Shown piece after piece: positions 12,910-25,284 of a stretch of DNA of 64,000 nt. The notes under the pieces are model-generated. The model saw nothing but the letters and a program-made list of their open reading frames with translations. It did no database searches and was not told where the DNA came from. Origin of the DNA: Tubiluchus corallicola. Taxonomy: Eukaryota; Priapulida; Priapulimorpha; Priapulimorphida; Tubiluchidae. The stretch lies in the NCBI GenBank assembly GCA_030141605.1, contig JAQGDQ010000293.1, positions 124,001-188,000 on the forward strand. The letters run 5' to 3'. Both the position numbers and the translations under genes were made by a program. Every line of letters begins with the position of its first letter. The stretch's first letter is position 1.

Positions 12910-13239
12910 TACTTAGAATAACTAATTATACAAATAATTAACGGTTAAAACCTAAAAAAACCAACACACTCAGTTTGGGAACCTTTTTTATGAGCAACTG
13001 GTACCACATATTGAGTATTCAGTTATTTAATTTGTACATTCTAGAATACTGGTAACAAACGCAAGCTTCATTTTTGAACTGCGAGTCAGTGATTTTCCAA
13101 AGCAGTGTGAAATATAAAAGAATTTTCTTCTCACTGCGACGTAATAATAACACTCTAGGATAGGAAATAATTACGCAGCTCAAAAGGGAGGTTAGCACTT
13201 GTTAAATCGGGAAGGCCGCTTATTATTACTGTGCAGAGA

Positions 13240-13486
<247 letters not shown>

Positions 13487-13489
13487 TTA

Positions 13490-15340
13490 CGTTCACTAAA
13501 CTCGTTTCACAAGAATACCACGGCGAAACAATAAATCAAACTACAGTAAGAAACCTGGCCTGCACAGAGGCCGTCGGTCACTTTGGCAGGCTTGTGACAG
13601 TTCGCTATTGTTGCACGTAGTGTAATCGAAACGCATTTGGTAATTTTTGTTTCTTGTGCGAGCGGCTTTGGTTCAACCCTGAGCGAAGTGCTAGCCTGTT
13701 TTTATTTCTATTTTTATTTAGGTTTAGGTAATGACATGGATATGCGCAGCGAACAAATCGGAAACTCTATCACTTGGAGAAGGAGAAGGAAGAAGAGAAG
13801 GGGGAAACCAAGCGGTTCTAGTGCCCGTAGTTAAAAACCAGTCTGTTATAAAAGACTAGCTGCTCCGCAACTACAAAAATTTTAAACCATTTTAAACACA
13901 TCATCAGAGAAGCCATCATCATAATGCTGCTTTTAGGCCACACAGCCACGCCTAATTTAACAGTAAGGCGAAAAATAATGTCTTTGCCAGTAGATATTTA
14001 ACTTCTGCTGCTTGATATGTCTGGCTTCCTGGATTTAGCACAGGAAGAAGTAATCTATAGCCAATCCTACGTCTTGCATCCTGTCACTTGAGCCGTGTAA
14101 CTTGACATTAGTATGATAAATTTCATCATTACTATCCGCTAGTTTAGCACTATTCATTAATCAAGCGTCCCATCAAGTTTTTATTGGTTTGGCAGTCAGG
14201 GCTTGAATTTGTTGGCTTAAATATTGAAGGTAGAAGAATCAAACTGTGAGGGATTGTACTGTACAACACATGGCGGATCTTGCGAACTAGGCCAGTACAA
14301 AAATCACTAATTTACCTCCATCGAAATGTACTTGAATTAAGCTAAATAATCTAAGTTGTAAGCAAACAAAGTGTATTGACAGACAGGAAACCATGTGCGT
14401 ATTACTTGAACGTGTTATTACTGCATTAAAGCACCCTAAATTTGGATAGACAAGTTACTTCATTGTCTAAATCAGCAAGTAGTTATAGTTAATCATAAAA
14501 CATAATTCTCATAACTGTTGTGGCGAGGTTATCACTATGATCGACAACTCACACCAGGAATCCTGGACAGGTTGGACCAGAAAAACCAAGATTTGTGTTT
14601 TTAGAAGAAACTCTGCATGGCGGTTGACAATAAGAGGCACTGCGCGTCATTCTAGCAAAATGGCGGAAGCATTCCCGATGAAGATAATGTGCCGGAAACG
14701 TCACACTTGTGACCCCGGCGGAAGTTTGGCTCAATTTATAGCTGTTAAAGCCCACCTTGTGAAAGTGCTTTTAGTGATAATCAGGACAAATGGTTCGATC
14801 AAAAAGTCTGATTACTATTTATTGTCTTCCATTCTCTAAACACAAGTCGCTGGTGTATAGTTAATGGAGAAGTGATGCTTCTTGTTTGAAATGAAGCCAT
14901 CATTAATACAGACGAAGCCCGTTCAATGACGACGATAAATTTTTATTTGGACATAAGAATAAACATGTATACCTTTTATTTGCAGGCCAAAATGTTTACA
15001 ATTATTGTATGAATAAAGACAATTGTGTATATAATGACGCAATTCAGTTTGGAGCTGATTGCCTTATAAAGGAAAGGCCAAGAAGTTACCAAAAACAAGC
15101 GTTACTGTGACAAATTAGTTATTTGTAATTTCAAAATTATTAAATAATGATTAAGAACCTATAATTATTAAATTCTTTAAACCACACCTGGCCAAAACAG
15201 ACATACTATGAAAAAGCTTGGATATCAACCAATTACTTGTAGACTACAAGTTCAACGCATTGGTCAGACGAAGTCGCAGGCTAGTGTGAGTAAACTAATA
15301 TTTGAAAATGCTGGATTGGTTGGTAAACATAGCTTTGTCA
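13490..15340. other. No gene called; possible promoter-like motifs
   Basis: At 14655-14725 the motifs AAAATGGCGGAAG, GTGCCGGAAACG and CCCCGGCGGAAG cluster (YY1/ETS-like). They start a 59-codon frame that has no recognisable domain and no good donor in the phase needed by the 18668 exon. At 15060-15100 there is a diverged AAAGGAAAGGCCAAG copy of the end of the 15615 element. Nothing else is supported. Confidence 0.35.
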
Positions 15341-15344
15341 CAAG

Positions 15345-15445
15345 GGGCTGTGTAGTCTACTGGTCATGGCGTTATACTTGCAAAGCCAAGGGTCTTAGTT
15401 CAAGTTCAATTGCCGATTTTTTCACATTTCCTTCTTTTCAGTCAA
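15345..15445 (+). repeat. tRNA-derived SINE, copy 1
   Basis: Contains a box A-like stretch (TAGTCTACTGGTCATGGCG), a box B-like AGTTCAAGTTC about 45 bp later, and a 3' body TTTTTTCACATTTCCTTCTTT. The same order and 3' body occur at 62200-62290 and 62490-62600. Diverged; the 3' end is unclear. Confidence 0.6.
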
Positions 15446-15614
15446 TTTTAATTTTAAACATTAATATTGTTGTTAGTTTTTTGTCACCAAGCAAATTATT
15501 TCAGTACTCTAACGATCGATGTTAACTTCGTTTCAGACCAAATATCTTTGATTTTAGTTAGAGGAAAGGCCTTAAAGGAAAAGCCTCCTCTGAGAAGTTC
15601 TGTCCAGGCTTACG

Positions 15615-16152
15615 TTAAAGGAAAAGGCCAAGTCTTTTTGTAAATGGTTTGTTTCAATGTTCGCGAAAAATGTTAGCAGAATTTTGTTATAAAAGTGTGA
15701 TAAGCGTCTCGTGTAATTGGTAAAATTACTTTAAAATCGCATTCACTTCACATTTGGGCGCTTCCGATTTGAAATCCCATTCTTCCGCCGGTGACGTCAT
15801 TCATCTGCTGAAAAAATGCAGCGTATCGTCAAAATTATAAGTTTTTACAAACAAATAGATAGCTTGTTTTGTCATATTTTTGCCCGGACATTAGGTAAGC
15901 TGCAGATGTTTGAATTAGTTTAAGCAACGCGCTTATAGAAAGCCACTGTTTACTGTGCGAAAAGTCACGAAATCCACCTATTACGTCATAATTTCAAGTG
16001 ACTGGCGGCTACCACCACGTCTGAAAATTTCTACACAGCTGTAATATAAATTAACTTTATGCTTCATAGACAGATTTTTTGTAGATTTCTTTGTTTTAAG
16101 CGATAACATTAAAATAAATCCATCGCGCTAAATGTCTTATTCCTTCCTTTAA
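15615..16152. mobile_element. Family C TTAA-terminated MITE
   Basis: Begins TTAAAGGAAAAGGCCAAG and ends, read on the minus strand, TTAAAGGAAGGAATAAGACA. The interior is about 500 bp and non-coding. A second start-like motif, TTAAAGGAAAAGCCTCC, sits 40 bp upstream at 15573. TTAA at both ends fits the target preference of piggyBac-type transposases; no transposase is present. Confidence 0.6.
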
Positions 16153-16437
16153 CATACCAAAATTGAAAACTGAAACTATATAGATATACGTGAATTAAAA
16201 TTGTGAAGCAATAAAACGGAAAACTAGAAAATATTCTGATACATCCTACGCTACCGTAATATCATAAAAACTATATTGACGGTGGTTGTACTACAAAACT
16301 GAGCAATACATGTTAGTTCGAGTGGGACAGATAGTTGTCCATTTTCCAGCTTCAATTACCAAATTATCTGATCACTTAATAGGCGCGAAGGTAAGTTCTA
16401 ACTTGATAACGAGATCTTTATTACAAGCTTCGTCCAC

Positions 16438-16556
16438 AGATAATATGCGCTGTAAGTCAGATAATATGCGCTGTAAGTCAGATAATATGCGCTGTAAGTC
16501 AGATAATATGCGCTGTAAGTCAGATAATATGCGTTGTAAGTCAGATAATATGTGCT
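16438..16556 (+). repeat. 21-bp tandem repeat, about 6 copies
   Basis: Units of AGATAATATGCGCTGTAAGT plus C. The first four or five are identical and the last two carry point changes. The unit length is a multiple of three, so a 95-codon frame stays open across it; that frame is not considered a gene. Confidence 0.9.
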
Positions 16557-16751
16557 CTATGTATTTATCCTGACAACAACATTAAAGCTGATACTCATTA
16601 GGTACACGGTCTGCAACAAAACCCAGTGTGTTGTCACCTATCTTTGTTTTTTGGATCAACCATTATTTCATATTCTTTGGCACGGTGTGAGTAGATTCTG
16701 AAGATTGTGGTCCTTGAAGCTACTAAGAGCATTTATTCTTGTAGAATTTCT

Positions 16752-17311
16752 GCACATTTGTTTTACAGATAAATCTGAAGTTTTTCATTTGATCATGTGA
16801 ACTTTTAGAATTTAGTATGCTTGGTAACACAGTGGGCTTTCGCAAAGTAATTATTACATTACATGAAATGACAGAATAATGCAGTCTTAAAAAACTTTAA
16901 AGTTACTAAAGGTGTGACTCAAGGTGGCAAAATATCACATAATCTATTTAACGTGTACTCTATTTCGTGTTTCTCTTGCATTATATTTCGTGAGGTTGCC
17001 AAATGGGCGTGGTTAGCAACTGGCATGACGTCTGCGTACATAAGATAATTAACATAAAACTCGTAAACGAAACAACCTGTGCAACTTTATTAATCAAATT
17101 TAAAAGATATGTTAAACAGATTAGGTGATATTTTGCCACCTTGCCTCACACCTTTAGTAACTTTAAAGCTCTTTAAGACTGCATTATTATGTCATTTCAT
17201 ATAATGTAATCATTATTTTGTGAAAGCCCGTCGTATTACCAAGCATACTAAATTCTAAAAGTTCACATGATCAAATGAAAAACTTTAGATTTGTCTGTAA
17301 AACAAATGTGC
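16752..17311. repeat. Long inverted repeat, two 201-bp arms
   Basis: The left arm 16752-16952 (GCACATTTGTTTTACAGATA onward) is matched by the reverse complement of the right arm 17111-17311, which ends AACAAATGTGC. By eye the arms are about 90% identical over the full length. The loop is 158 bp. No open frame, no TTAA ends and no obvious target duplication were seen. If transcribed it would fold into a roughly 200-bp hairpin. Confidence 0.85.
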
Positions 17312-17314
17312 TCA

Positions 17315-18667
17315 AAGCTGTCCTTTCCCGTACTGAAACCTATTAATTCATGAGCTAAAGTTTACAATTCCCCACACACAAGAAATTAATTTTAGGATTA
17401 GGATTAGAGTTAGGAACTGAATGATGACTAAGAGTATAAAGTGTAAAACTGTCGGTTTCTATACTGCGAATTTTAAGCAATTAAAACAATTGCACAGTAA
17501 TGAATGGTTTCTGAAAAATAAGGTTTCTGATTTTGCTAATTTACGAGACTACATAGCAAATCAGGAGCGAGCTGAGTGTATTTCTACTTGTCTCTATTAT
17601 CAGACTAAAACGTCTAAAGGTTCTCTTACTCAACCACGTGATACAGACAGTCTACATGAATTACTTTTATAAAATCAACTTTCTTGCGTTTCTTAATTGC
17701 CCAATTTGTCTTTCCGGCTTAACAGTACCGTTTGTCGTAACTCTGCACATTAAACCACGACCATTATTACAATACTTGCAACAGTTAAACCTTGCCACCT
17801 TCATCTTTGGGTACATTTACTTCACACATGGCGGAAACCTTAATTTCAAGCAGTAAATTTGCCACCCGACAAGCAGAATTTGCCCCTCTGCAAACAAAGT
17901 CACAGCTATTAGTGACATTGAGTCTCGATTTAATGTATAATCGTGTTATCGTTGAAAAGACAGACGGAGCAATTTTCGCAGCTTCATTATTGTCGAGTAA
18001 TATCGTTTGCATTCTCTGATAATATTTAAAATTGCACTAAATTACTGGAGCATAACAGTCTGCATTACACGCGCGAATAAACAATGTGAATCAGATTGGA
18101 TTTGCTAGATTTAACGTGTTTTATTGTCCATTAGAATGCAGAAACTTGTGGCTGAAATCATCTCAACTATTGAACTGATACAGCTATTTTAAATGTAAAT
18201 GAAAAATGATGCAATTGACTATAAATTTTGTCAATGTTTACGTAACATTGCGACTTTTTAATAGTAGCTAATCATCTCAAAGAAAGTCAGTATAAAGACA
18301 CGTACAAACTAATATTAATCATAAGCCGACTCGTCAAGATATATGATAAAATATATTGTGCGCATGCGCCCATGTATCTATAATAAGCCGACATTTAGGA
18401 AAAGGACTAAAATCACTCATAAAAATGGTAAAACTAACTGCCATTCTGCTGTTTCGTTGCGTGAAGTCAATTCTCCGTGACTTAAATATAATTTGTCAGT
18501 CTTTGGCGATTTGAGGCACGTTTTTAATATGTAAAAGTCCTTGAATGGGAAGAGAAGGAAATTTTTCTGTCATTTCTCACTTGCTATTTGGCTATTCGTT
18601 CAACTTTTCATTTCAAATGTTGCAAATGTTTTCCTTTGACAAACACTTTCTGTTTTCATTTTTGCAG
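17315..18667. other. Sequence upstream of first identified SYT15 exon
   Basis: AT-rich, ending in the polypyrimidine/TTTTTGCAG acceptor of the 18668 exon. An 83-codon frame at 17421-17672 and overlapping frames at 17785-18019 are unrecognised. No start-codon exon could be identified. Confidence 0.4.
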
Positions 18668-18845
18668 TCACGTACATAGTGATCGGCACAGTAGCGGGAA
18701 CTCTCCTGGTTTTCATCCTAGTTTTCCTGTTAGTGAAGTACACTAAGAGACAAGACGGCAAAACGAGGGAGTATGAGAAGTTAGCAGCGGCTGAGAAACA
18801 AGGTGGTACATTCTACGGTGACATGCAAGCTACGAAGATGAGCTC
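18668..18845 (+). CDS. SYT15: Synaptotagmin-15 exon: transmembrane anchor
   Basis: Bounded by TTTTTGCAG and donor GTAAGT (18846). The first two bases finish a codon begun upstream; 58 full codons follow and two bases remain. The segment YIVIGTVAGTLLVFILVFLL (residues 2-21) is a strongly hydrophobic single-pass helix with small-residue GTVAGT near its start. It is followed by the basic stop-transfer KYTKRQDGK and a hydrophilic tail ending TKMSS at the junction. Vertebrate SYT15 also has its anchor at the extreme N-terminus, so a very short exon with the start Met is expected upstream. No juxtamembrane cysteine is seen, so no palmitoylation site is apparent. The two frames other than the one used contain stops, and the phase fits the 49380 exon exactly. 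The next intron enters a TTCG/TTCA repeat within 100 bp. Confidence 0.85.
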
Positions 18846-18929
18846 GTAAGTAGTGCACTAATGTTTTGTTTATTCTCTCATCCATCTATCCGTCCGTCAT
18901 TGCATTCATTCACTTGTTCGGTCATTCAA

Positions 18930-19370
18930 TCATTCATTTGTTCGTTCGTTCGTTCGTTCGTTCGTTCGTTCGTTCGTTCGTTCGTTCGTTCGTTCGTTCG
19001 TTCGTTCGTTCATTCGTTCGTGCATTCGTTCATTCGTTCATTCATTCGTTCGTTCGTTCGTTCGTTCGTTCGTTCGTTCGTTCATTCATTCATTCATTCA
19101 TTCATTCATTCATTCATTCATTCATTCATTCATTCATTCATTCATTCATTCATTCGTTCGTTCATTCAATCATTCATTCACTCGTTCATTCGTTCAGTCG
19201 TTCATTTATTCATTCATTCGTTCGTTCAATCATTCATTCATTCATTCATTCATTTATTCGTTCGATCATTCATTCGTTCGTTCATTCATTCATTCATTCA
19301 ATCGTTATTTCGTTCGTCGGTTCATTTATTCATTCATTCATTCTTTCGTTCGTTCATGTTTTTGTCTGTG
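18930..19370 (+). repeat. (TTCG)n/(TTCA)n microsatellite in SYT15 intron
   Basis: Tetranucleotide array starting about 85 bp after the donor of the 18668 exon. It has pure TTCG blocks, then TTCA blocks, then mixtures. Its 170-codon Phe/Ile/His/Ser/Arg/Val frames are repeat translations. Confidence 0.95.
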
Positions 19371-19554
19371 AATTAATCTTTCTATGATTTATTTAATATT
19401 TTGTTTGTTCCATATTTGTTGTTGTTTCACTCATTAATTCATTTATTTGTCAGTTTGTTTATTTTTATTTGTTTGCTTGTCCCTTCTTGAGTTCTTTATT
19501 TGCCATTTTATTGTTTTTATTCACCTTCTTTATGTGGTCTTATAATTGATTAAA

Positions 19555-19790
19555 TCATTCATTCATATGCATTGTATGAATATTCGTTCATTTATTCGTT
19601 CGTTCGTTCGTTCGATCATTCTTTCGTTTATTTATTCATTCATTCATTCCTTCCTTCTTTCCTTCATTCATTTATTCATTCACCCAGTCATTCATTCAGT
19701 CTTTCATCAATTCATTTATTCACTCACTCGATTGATCAATTGTCCATTTGTTCGTTGATTTACGCATTTAATCACTCATTCATTCTTTCA
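19555..19790 (+). repeat. Degenerate (TTCA/TTCG)n tract
   Basis: Diverged continuation of the preceding tetranucleotide array, separated from it by about 190 bp of T-rich sequence. Confidence 0.8.
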
Positions 19791-20309
19791 CCTAAGGCGC
19801 CAAAAACTTGATTTTCTTACCTTGTAATCATTACTGATTGATTTGATTTCAACTTTTACCTTTTTCTAAGCGCATGTAATTAACAGAAGAGACAGAAACA
19901 TGCATGATAATTGGTAATTTTCCACTACGATAGCAAATTAATCAACTAATTACTCACGTAAATTATTCATCATCTTCAGATACGTTTTCAAGTCTCTACT
20001 GCCACGACATTTCCTAGTTTATCATGCATGATGAGTATAAGTCCATTTTAATTTGACTACGTAATCATGGCCGATTTCTTAAATATTCCGTCGCTATGGA
20101 AATCACGTTTCAGAGTCGCTAAAATTGGCATCTTGAATAATTACAATGAAATTATCAAAGTTATATGAAATATAATTAGGTGTGTGTTATTTAATGCAAC
20201 ACACTCTGCAATTTTGCAAACAAGAAACGTGGGTTTAGCACCCACAGGATACAGTTTACAGGTAGCGTGTTTTAAATGAAGTACTGTACTTTACATTAGC
20301 TTGGTGACC

Positions 20310-20575
20310 GATAATGAACTCACAGGAAAACAGTGATGAAAAGTCACAATTTTGGCTAAGAGAAAGTCACAGGAAAAAAAGTCACAATTAATTTTTCCTA
20401 GGGTTAGAGTTAGCGCCAGGGTTAAGATTAGGGTTAGGGTTGGGGTTGGGGTTAGGCCCAGGGTTAAGGTTGGGGTTAGGGTTATTTCTTTTTTCCTGTG
20501 ACTTTTTTCTTGGTGACTTTTTTCTGCGTCTTTCTTACCCGTGTCTTTTTCCTGGATTCATTATCTTGTCCCACT
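20310..20575 (-). mobile_element. Short foldback element with telomere-like core
   Basis: The left end has CTCACAGGAAAA and AAAGTCACAGGAAAAAAAGT; the right end has the inverse, TTTTTTCCTGTGACTTTTTT. The core at about 20397-20488 is GGGTTA/GGGGTT-rich. Read on the minus strand, the block order (AAAAAGTCAC, then AGAAATAACCCTAACCC, then AATTAATTGTGACTTTTTTT) matches the 10048 element, but without the expanded minisatellite. Confidence 0.65.
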
Positions 20576-20579
20576 TCAG

Positions 20580-21801
20580 CTCAGTTAGTCAAATAAACAC
20601 TTTCTATTTTTGACTATAAGTCTATAAAGCTTTTTCTCACTTCCATACGACTAAACATAACTCCGACTTCTGTGGTGAATTTTTGGAGGCATAGGCTTCT
20701 AACGCATATATTTTCCATTGGCGCGTAACGCAGATTTCATCTCGACATGTAACGCATATGTTCTGCGTTAAAAATAGAGAAAGCCTTCGCAAACGAGCAA
20801 ATTTTCGCCTTCAAACCTGGGTTTCGTTCCAATTTGACGAAACCCGTTTTTTTCGTTACGTTTCTCTCCCATCTTTCTTAGTTGTTATGAAATAATGGAG
20901 TACACAATGGCGCAGACTGCTTAAACCTGTGTTGGTATAAATTTTTGTACTTAGCGCATTTGTGCAAATATTAATGCAAAGTAAGAATTCTTTTCCACTT
21001 TTTCCGTTGCAGTACTACAGTCAATCTAAAGCGTTGTAACTTTTTCATGGACTTGCTGACAATCTTTCTACAAAAAGTTAAATGCTTATGCTTGCCGTGG
21101 GTTAAAATTTCATAATTCCTTTCAGTTATAACCAAAATTAGTCAGGCCTACTTGTGATTCGAATAAATAATAGGCTTACTGAGTATTTTGCGAGATGCTG
21201 TGACACGCTGTGTTGAAAAATTTTGTGAAATCGATTGTGAATTTGTTTGTTTGTAAAATTGAAAGTCTGCACTTTTTTGCTTTTGACTGAAAAATTGTGC
21301 AATTTACATCGTAAGTAGGGTCTATAAACACCAAAATATATAAAAACCGCCACGAAGAACTGCAAATTCTACGGAATTGAACAAGTACGAGACACTACGT
21401 AATTACTGTGGAAACTCTGACTCTGTTTTCTCTTCCACAGACTTCCCTGATTGGTAATACTAGAATGAGAAATTCTATAACGTACCCGCTAGTAACAAGC
21501 AGAGAGATTATTATTGTCGTGGAACATGATACATTGTACTGTAGATCCTACTTTTCGAATATATAAAAAATTACTACAATTAACATCAATCGTGAACGTG
21601 TAACCCTTAACAGTTCTTCACTAATTTCTTTACACAGAAGAAAAATGTGATTTCGTTTTCAATTAAAAAGTCTAAGCCTCTAAGGTATAAGGAGCTAAAT
21701 TTTATAGGCACGTTGCGCCATCTATCCGCGGCTTCATCAAGCTCAGTCGTTTTCGCAAATGCAGCTAGCTTGCTGATGCGGCGCTGTGAGCTCCATAATA
21801 C
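20580..21801. other. Intronic, no gene seen
   Basis: No supported exon or RNA gene. A diverged inverted pair flanks AGCTAGCTTGCTGATG near 21770 (GCGCCATCTATCC and GCGGCGCTGTGAG); too weak to call an element. Confidence 0.4.
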
Positions 21802-22136
21802 TTAAAGCAAAACCGGACCCAATCTTAAACTGTAGGTCAAAATCGTCTACTCTTTAAATATTGAAAGGAAACGTGCACTATCTTACAGTAGCACTGTACT
21901 TCAATTTTCGCTTTCCCAACACGTACAGCACGCATGGAATATTTTTGTTTTTGGAAATCACATTAGTTTGTGATGTCGTCAATAGTTGGGCTCGGCCTAT
22001 TAACATACTATTAATGTTTTAATCATTTATTTAATTATCAGAAACGCTTTTGCAGTATTAATTGTGTTAAAATGTATACTTTTTATCGGATTTGAAAATG
22101 AGATAGTATATGAAAAATCATCCTGTCTTCCTTTAA
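21802..22136 (+). mobile_element. Family A TTAA MITE, copy 1 (internally deleted)
   Basis: Starts TTAAAGCAAAACCGGACCC and ends ATCATCCTGTCTTCCTTTAA. Relative to the 31904 and 55331 copies it lacks roughly 260 bp of the interior, jumping from the GAAAGGAAAC block to the ACAGTAGCACTGTACTTCAA block. Termini are intact and flanked by TTAA. Confidence 0.85.
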
Positions 22137-22139
22137 GTT

Positions 22140-22685
22140 ACTATATCATTACTCAAAACAGGAGACGCCACGCGCTAATATAACTGTTACCTGGACAATT
22201 CATTGCTTACACTAGTGATTGTCACCAACCACACCGGAAGTTGCAAATCAGGGCGCAGTAACCAGTTTTCCGCTTTTGTTTTCATCTTTTCTTGTTTTAA
22301 ATTTTTCATTTCTGGATTTCTTCTTGTTTTTCTAGTTTCTTTCTTCATTTTCGCGTTATGTCTTTGATTTTTCCTGATTATCTTTTTTATTTCACTATTT
22401 TTGTGTTTTCACTTGCAAACTGGAAGTTTTAATGCCTTACATTTAGTCGCAACTTCTTACAGCATTACAGTTTTTCCGCTTGTTGCCATTCTTACGACAC
22501 TCGATACTTCATCTTTGTTTAGCATCATCAATAATTTAATTTCTCATAGACTTGAGTTTATCGTCTCTGGCTTGAGTTAATATCAAATGATTATTGTTTG
22601 GACGTCTGTTGAACCAACAGAGAAGCTCATCAACACTTTGATGAAGTCTTTCGCAGGGGACGTCTATGGAGACAGTTGTCATTGA
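22140..22685. other. Intronic T-rich stretch, no gene
   Basis: T-rich, no supported feature. Confidence 0.4.
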
Positions 22686-22689
22686 GTAC

Positions 22690-23165
22690 CTCTACCGGCG
22701 ATGTTTTACGCTTGGAAATCACCACCAAATTTTTAATTCCAGAAGAAGCAATCTAAAGCAAATTAGGGCAAATACCCACTATGGAACGAACTCTGTAATC
22801 AAGCAAGCAATTCTACTTTGGAATTCTCTACCATTACAGGTTAAACAAATCAAGTCCCTATCAGCATTTAAAACGAAATTAAAATCACTAATATTAACAA
22901 GATATGAAATACCATCACACCAGTACGACAACATACACACTAATTCAGAATTTGTATATCCACGACCATATTAATTAAATCATAATTTTTTCATTTTTTT
23001 GCATAGTTGTAAATATGTTTGATTTTATTCGTCGTTACTTTTCATTACTGCACAGTAGTTTAGATTGCACTGACGCATTTGCCTTTAGCAGTGTAAGTTT
23101 TTGTTAACTAACACTGATTGATCATCTCTGTAAAGTGATTATCAATATATATATATATATAAGCA
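22690..23165 (+). pseudogene. LINE 3' end (RT C-terminal tail) with AT microsatellite
   Basis: An open frame encodes CFTLGNHHQIFNSRRSNLKQ, then IRANTHYGTNSV, then AILLWNSLPLQVKQIKSLSA and FKTKLKSLI before a stop at 22972. The NLKQ..RANTxYGxNS and LWNSLP..IKSL..FKxxLK blocks are typical of the C-terminal tail of CR1/Jockey-type reverse transcriptases. About 170 bp of AT-rich 3' UTR-like sequence follows and ends in (AT)n at 23146-23161. 5'-truncated, as LINE copies usually are. The frame is intact over this short region, suggesting a relatively recent copy. Confidence 0.7.
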
Positions 23166-23169
23166 CAGT

Positions 23170-24820
23170 TTGACTACCTGGCACGCACTAATCATTAGAG
23201 TCAGTATTCAAATACATAGGCAATAAGGCCATGTTGTTGTTGTTATGACATATTTGAGTGGCCTTTGCGGCGAGTTTAATGCGTACATTTAACGTAGGGG
23301 TCACGTGACCCACATGCTTGCTTTGGGATTGGCTAGGTAGAAGTGGTATTGATATTCGACATTGGTTTACTTTTACGTTGTTGTTGAAAGTGAGGTCAGA
23401 CCGTGAAACTTGAATAAATTTGAAAATTTTAGTTAATTTTTGTCTTGAGCTCTTTTGACTATAGTGAAAATAACATATTGTCAATGAACTTCAGTCTAAT
23501 TAGAAAAATGTTTCACAAAATCTGCTATATCTTGTTGTACAACAAAACTTACCATTTTTACTTACATGTATTTAAATGTGTAACTATAATCAGTAGGAAC
23601 ATATATGTGGAAACCGTCTAAGTATGTATGCAAGTTAGGGATACCTATCAAGTAAACCATTTTGGTGTGATTGAGTTTTGTTATGTTGGAAATTAATCAA
23701 AATTAAAGAACGCTAATAGACTTCTACGGTAAACAAACTCCGCGTAAGTCGACCAAAAACAGTAAGACTGTAAATTACTCCAGATTGAGAAAGCTACAGA
23801 GATAAATGTGATTAAGCGTTTGACATTTTCTAAATTAACCGTCTTAGTTAGCAAGCCAAATGTAACAAATCTAAGCGAACCGTTTCAGCGTGACTAAACA
23901 GTATTGTTTTACAGGCGTGTAAATCAGTCTAGTTAGTACCTAGCTCCAACTGGTTTCCCCGGTTCCTGTTGGGAAGCCTGTCGGCCAATTCCTCCTTCCC
24001 GTGGTTTCACGTGCAAATGGTGAACTTACTAAATGAAGTCCAAGCTGTAAGACCTCACAGTAGACAGGTGGCGCTCCTGGTAGTGATTGAACAGTGTTAC
24101 CGTGTTGAACAGTGTTACCTTAGCCGAATTTATTAACTTTTCTGTTTCGACGTGTGATTTATTAGTGGTTTTCCGAAAAGAAAGGCTGCCGCCGTATACA
24201 GCTGACCTTAACAGTGGCTTCGCGCCGACTGAAGCCAAGTATTGACAGTTTTGAAGGGGCGCACTTGTCAACGGTTAGAAAGTGTTGTACTATGCTTACC
24301 ATTCACTAACTTGTGCGTGATTTATTAGTGGTGTTGTAAAGAGTAAGGCTGCCGTAAATTATGCATTATGAAATTTTAATATTCAATTGTAACTTGTAAT
24401 GTAGAAGCTTTAATTAAGTTGGGAATATGAGAGAGATACTTGATAGCTTTAAGTTTAAGCTGTTTGCTTTGTGACCGGGTTTATTCTATTCTATGCGTTG
24501 CCGCCTTTTACGTAAAGTTATCACCAATTGACTTGTTAAATTACGCGCGAAAGGATAATTATCATGATCTGTGAAATCAAATTTAGGTTGTATTTTTCAT
24601 AATTGTTGACTTGTATGTTGATTTTTCAATACCTATTCAAAGCTACACAATAAAAACTTGGTCAATCATTACAGTTACTTCTATCACACCATAGTCCCGG
24701 CTATTAGTATTCTTCCTGTTCTTTTCGAGATTCAAATTTGAACAATACTGGCTTTTACAAAAAAGATACATAATATACTATGAAACACAGCGTAATTTTA
24801 ATACGAACAAGGAACAATAT
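23170..24820. other. Intronic, no gene; partial direct duplication
   Basis: The segment GTGATTTATTAGTGG...GGCTGCCG occurs twice (24156-24193 and 24316-24354) with about 75% identity, and GAACAGTGTTACC occurs twice at 24088-24119. No exon recognised. Confidence 0.5.
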
Positions 24821-24825
24821 GTCTT

Positions 24826-25126
24826 GTATTGTATTGTATTGTATTGTATTGTATTGTATTGTATTGTATTGTATTGTATTGTATTGTATTGTATTGTATT
24901 GTATTGTATTGTATTGTATTGTATTGTATTGTATTGTATTGTATTGTGCTGTGCTGTGCTGTGCTGTGCTGTGCTGCGCTGCGCTGCGCTGCGCTGCACT
25001 GCACTGCACTGCACTGCACTACACTGTACTGTGCTGTGCTGTGCTACACTGCACTGCACTGCACTGCACTGCACTGTACTGTGCTGTGCTGCACTGCACT
25101 GTACCGTAGTGTATTGTATTGTGTTG
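24826..25126 (+). repeat. Compound pentanucleotide array (GTATT to GTGCT to GCACT)
   Basis: About 24 GTATT units give way to GTGCT, GCGCT, GCACT and back to GTGCT and GCACT units, always in 5-bp register. Six overlapping open frames (CIVLYCIVLY type) are repeat translations. Confidence 0.95.
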
Positions 25127-25284
25127 ATTTTATTTATTTATTTTAAGTTTAAATCAATACATAAAGTACTATATAAAACAGATTATAAAACTATAAACAT
25201 AAGATAAAAACTGTGCAAAAGGAGCACAGGTTATTTTAGATAATAAATGAAGCGGTTACTAATGAGTTTCAATGTTGGAAGCAT

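Noticed and set aside
14537-14839. Frame starting near ATGGCGGAAG considered as the missing SYT15 first exon
   Set aside because: No convincing donor in phase 1 and no similarity to a synaptotagmin N-terminus.
18846-18851. Alternative donor one base later for the anchor exon (ending TCG)
   Set aside because: It would put the 49380 exon in a frame with an early stop; GTAAGT at 18846 gives a consistent phase.
18861-19387. 170-codon Phe/His/Ser-rich frames
   Set aside because: Translations of the TTCG/TTCA tetranucleotide array.
20397-20488. True interstitial telomere or chromosome fusion point
   Set aside because: Short, degenerate, and part of a transposon-like foldback element with a sibling at 10 kb.
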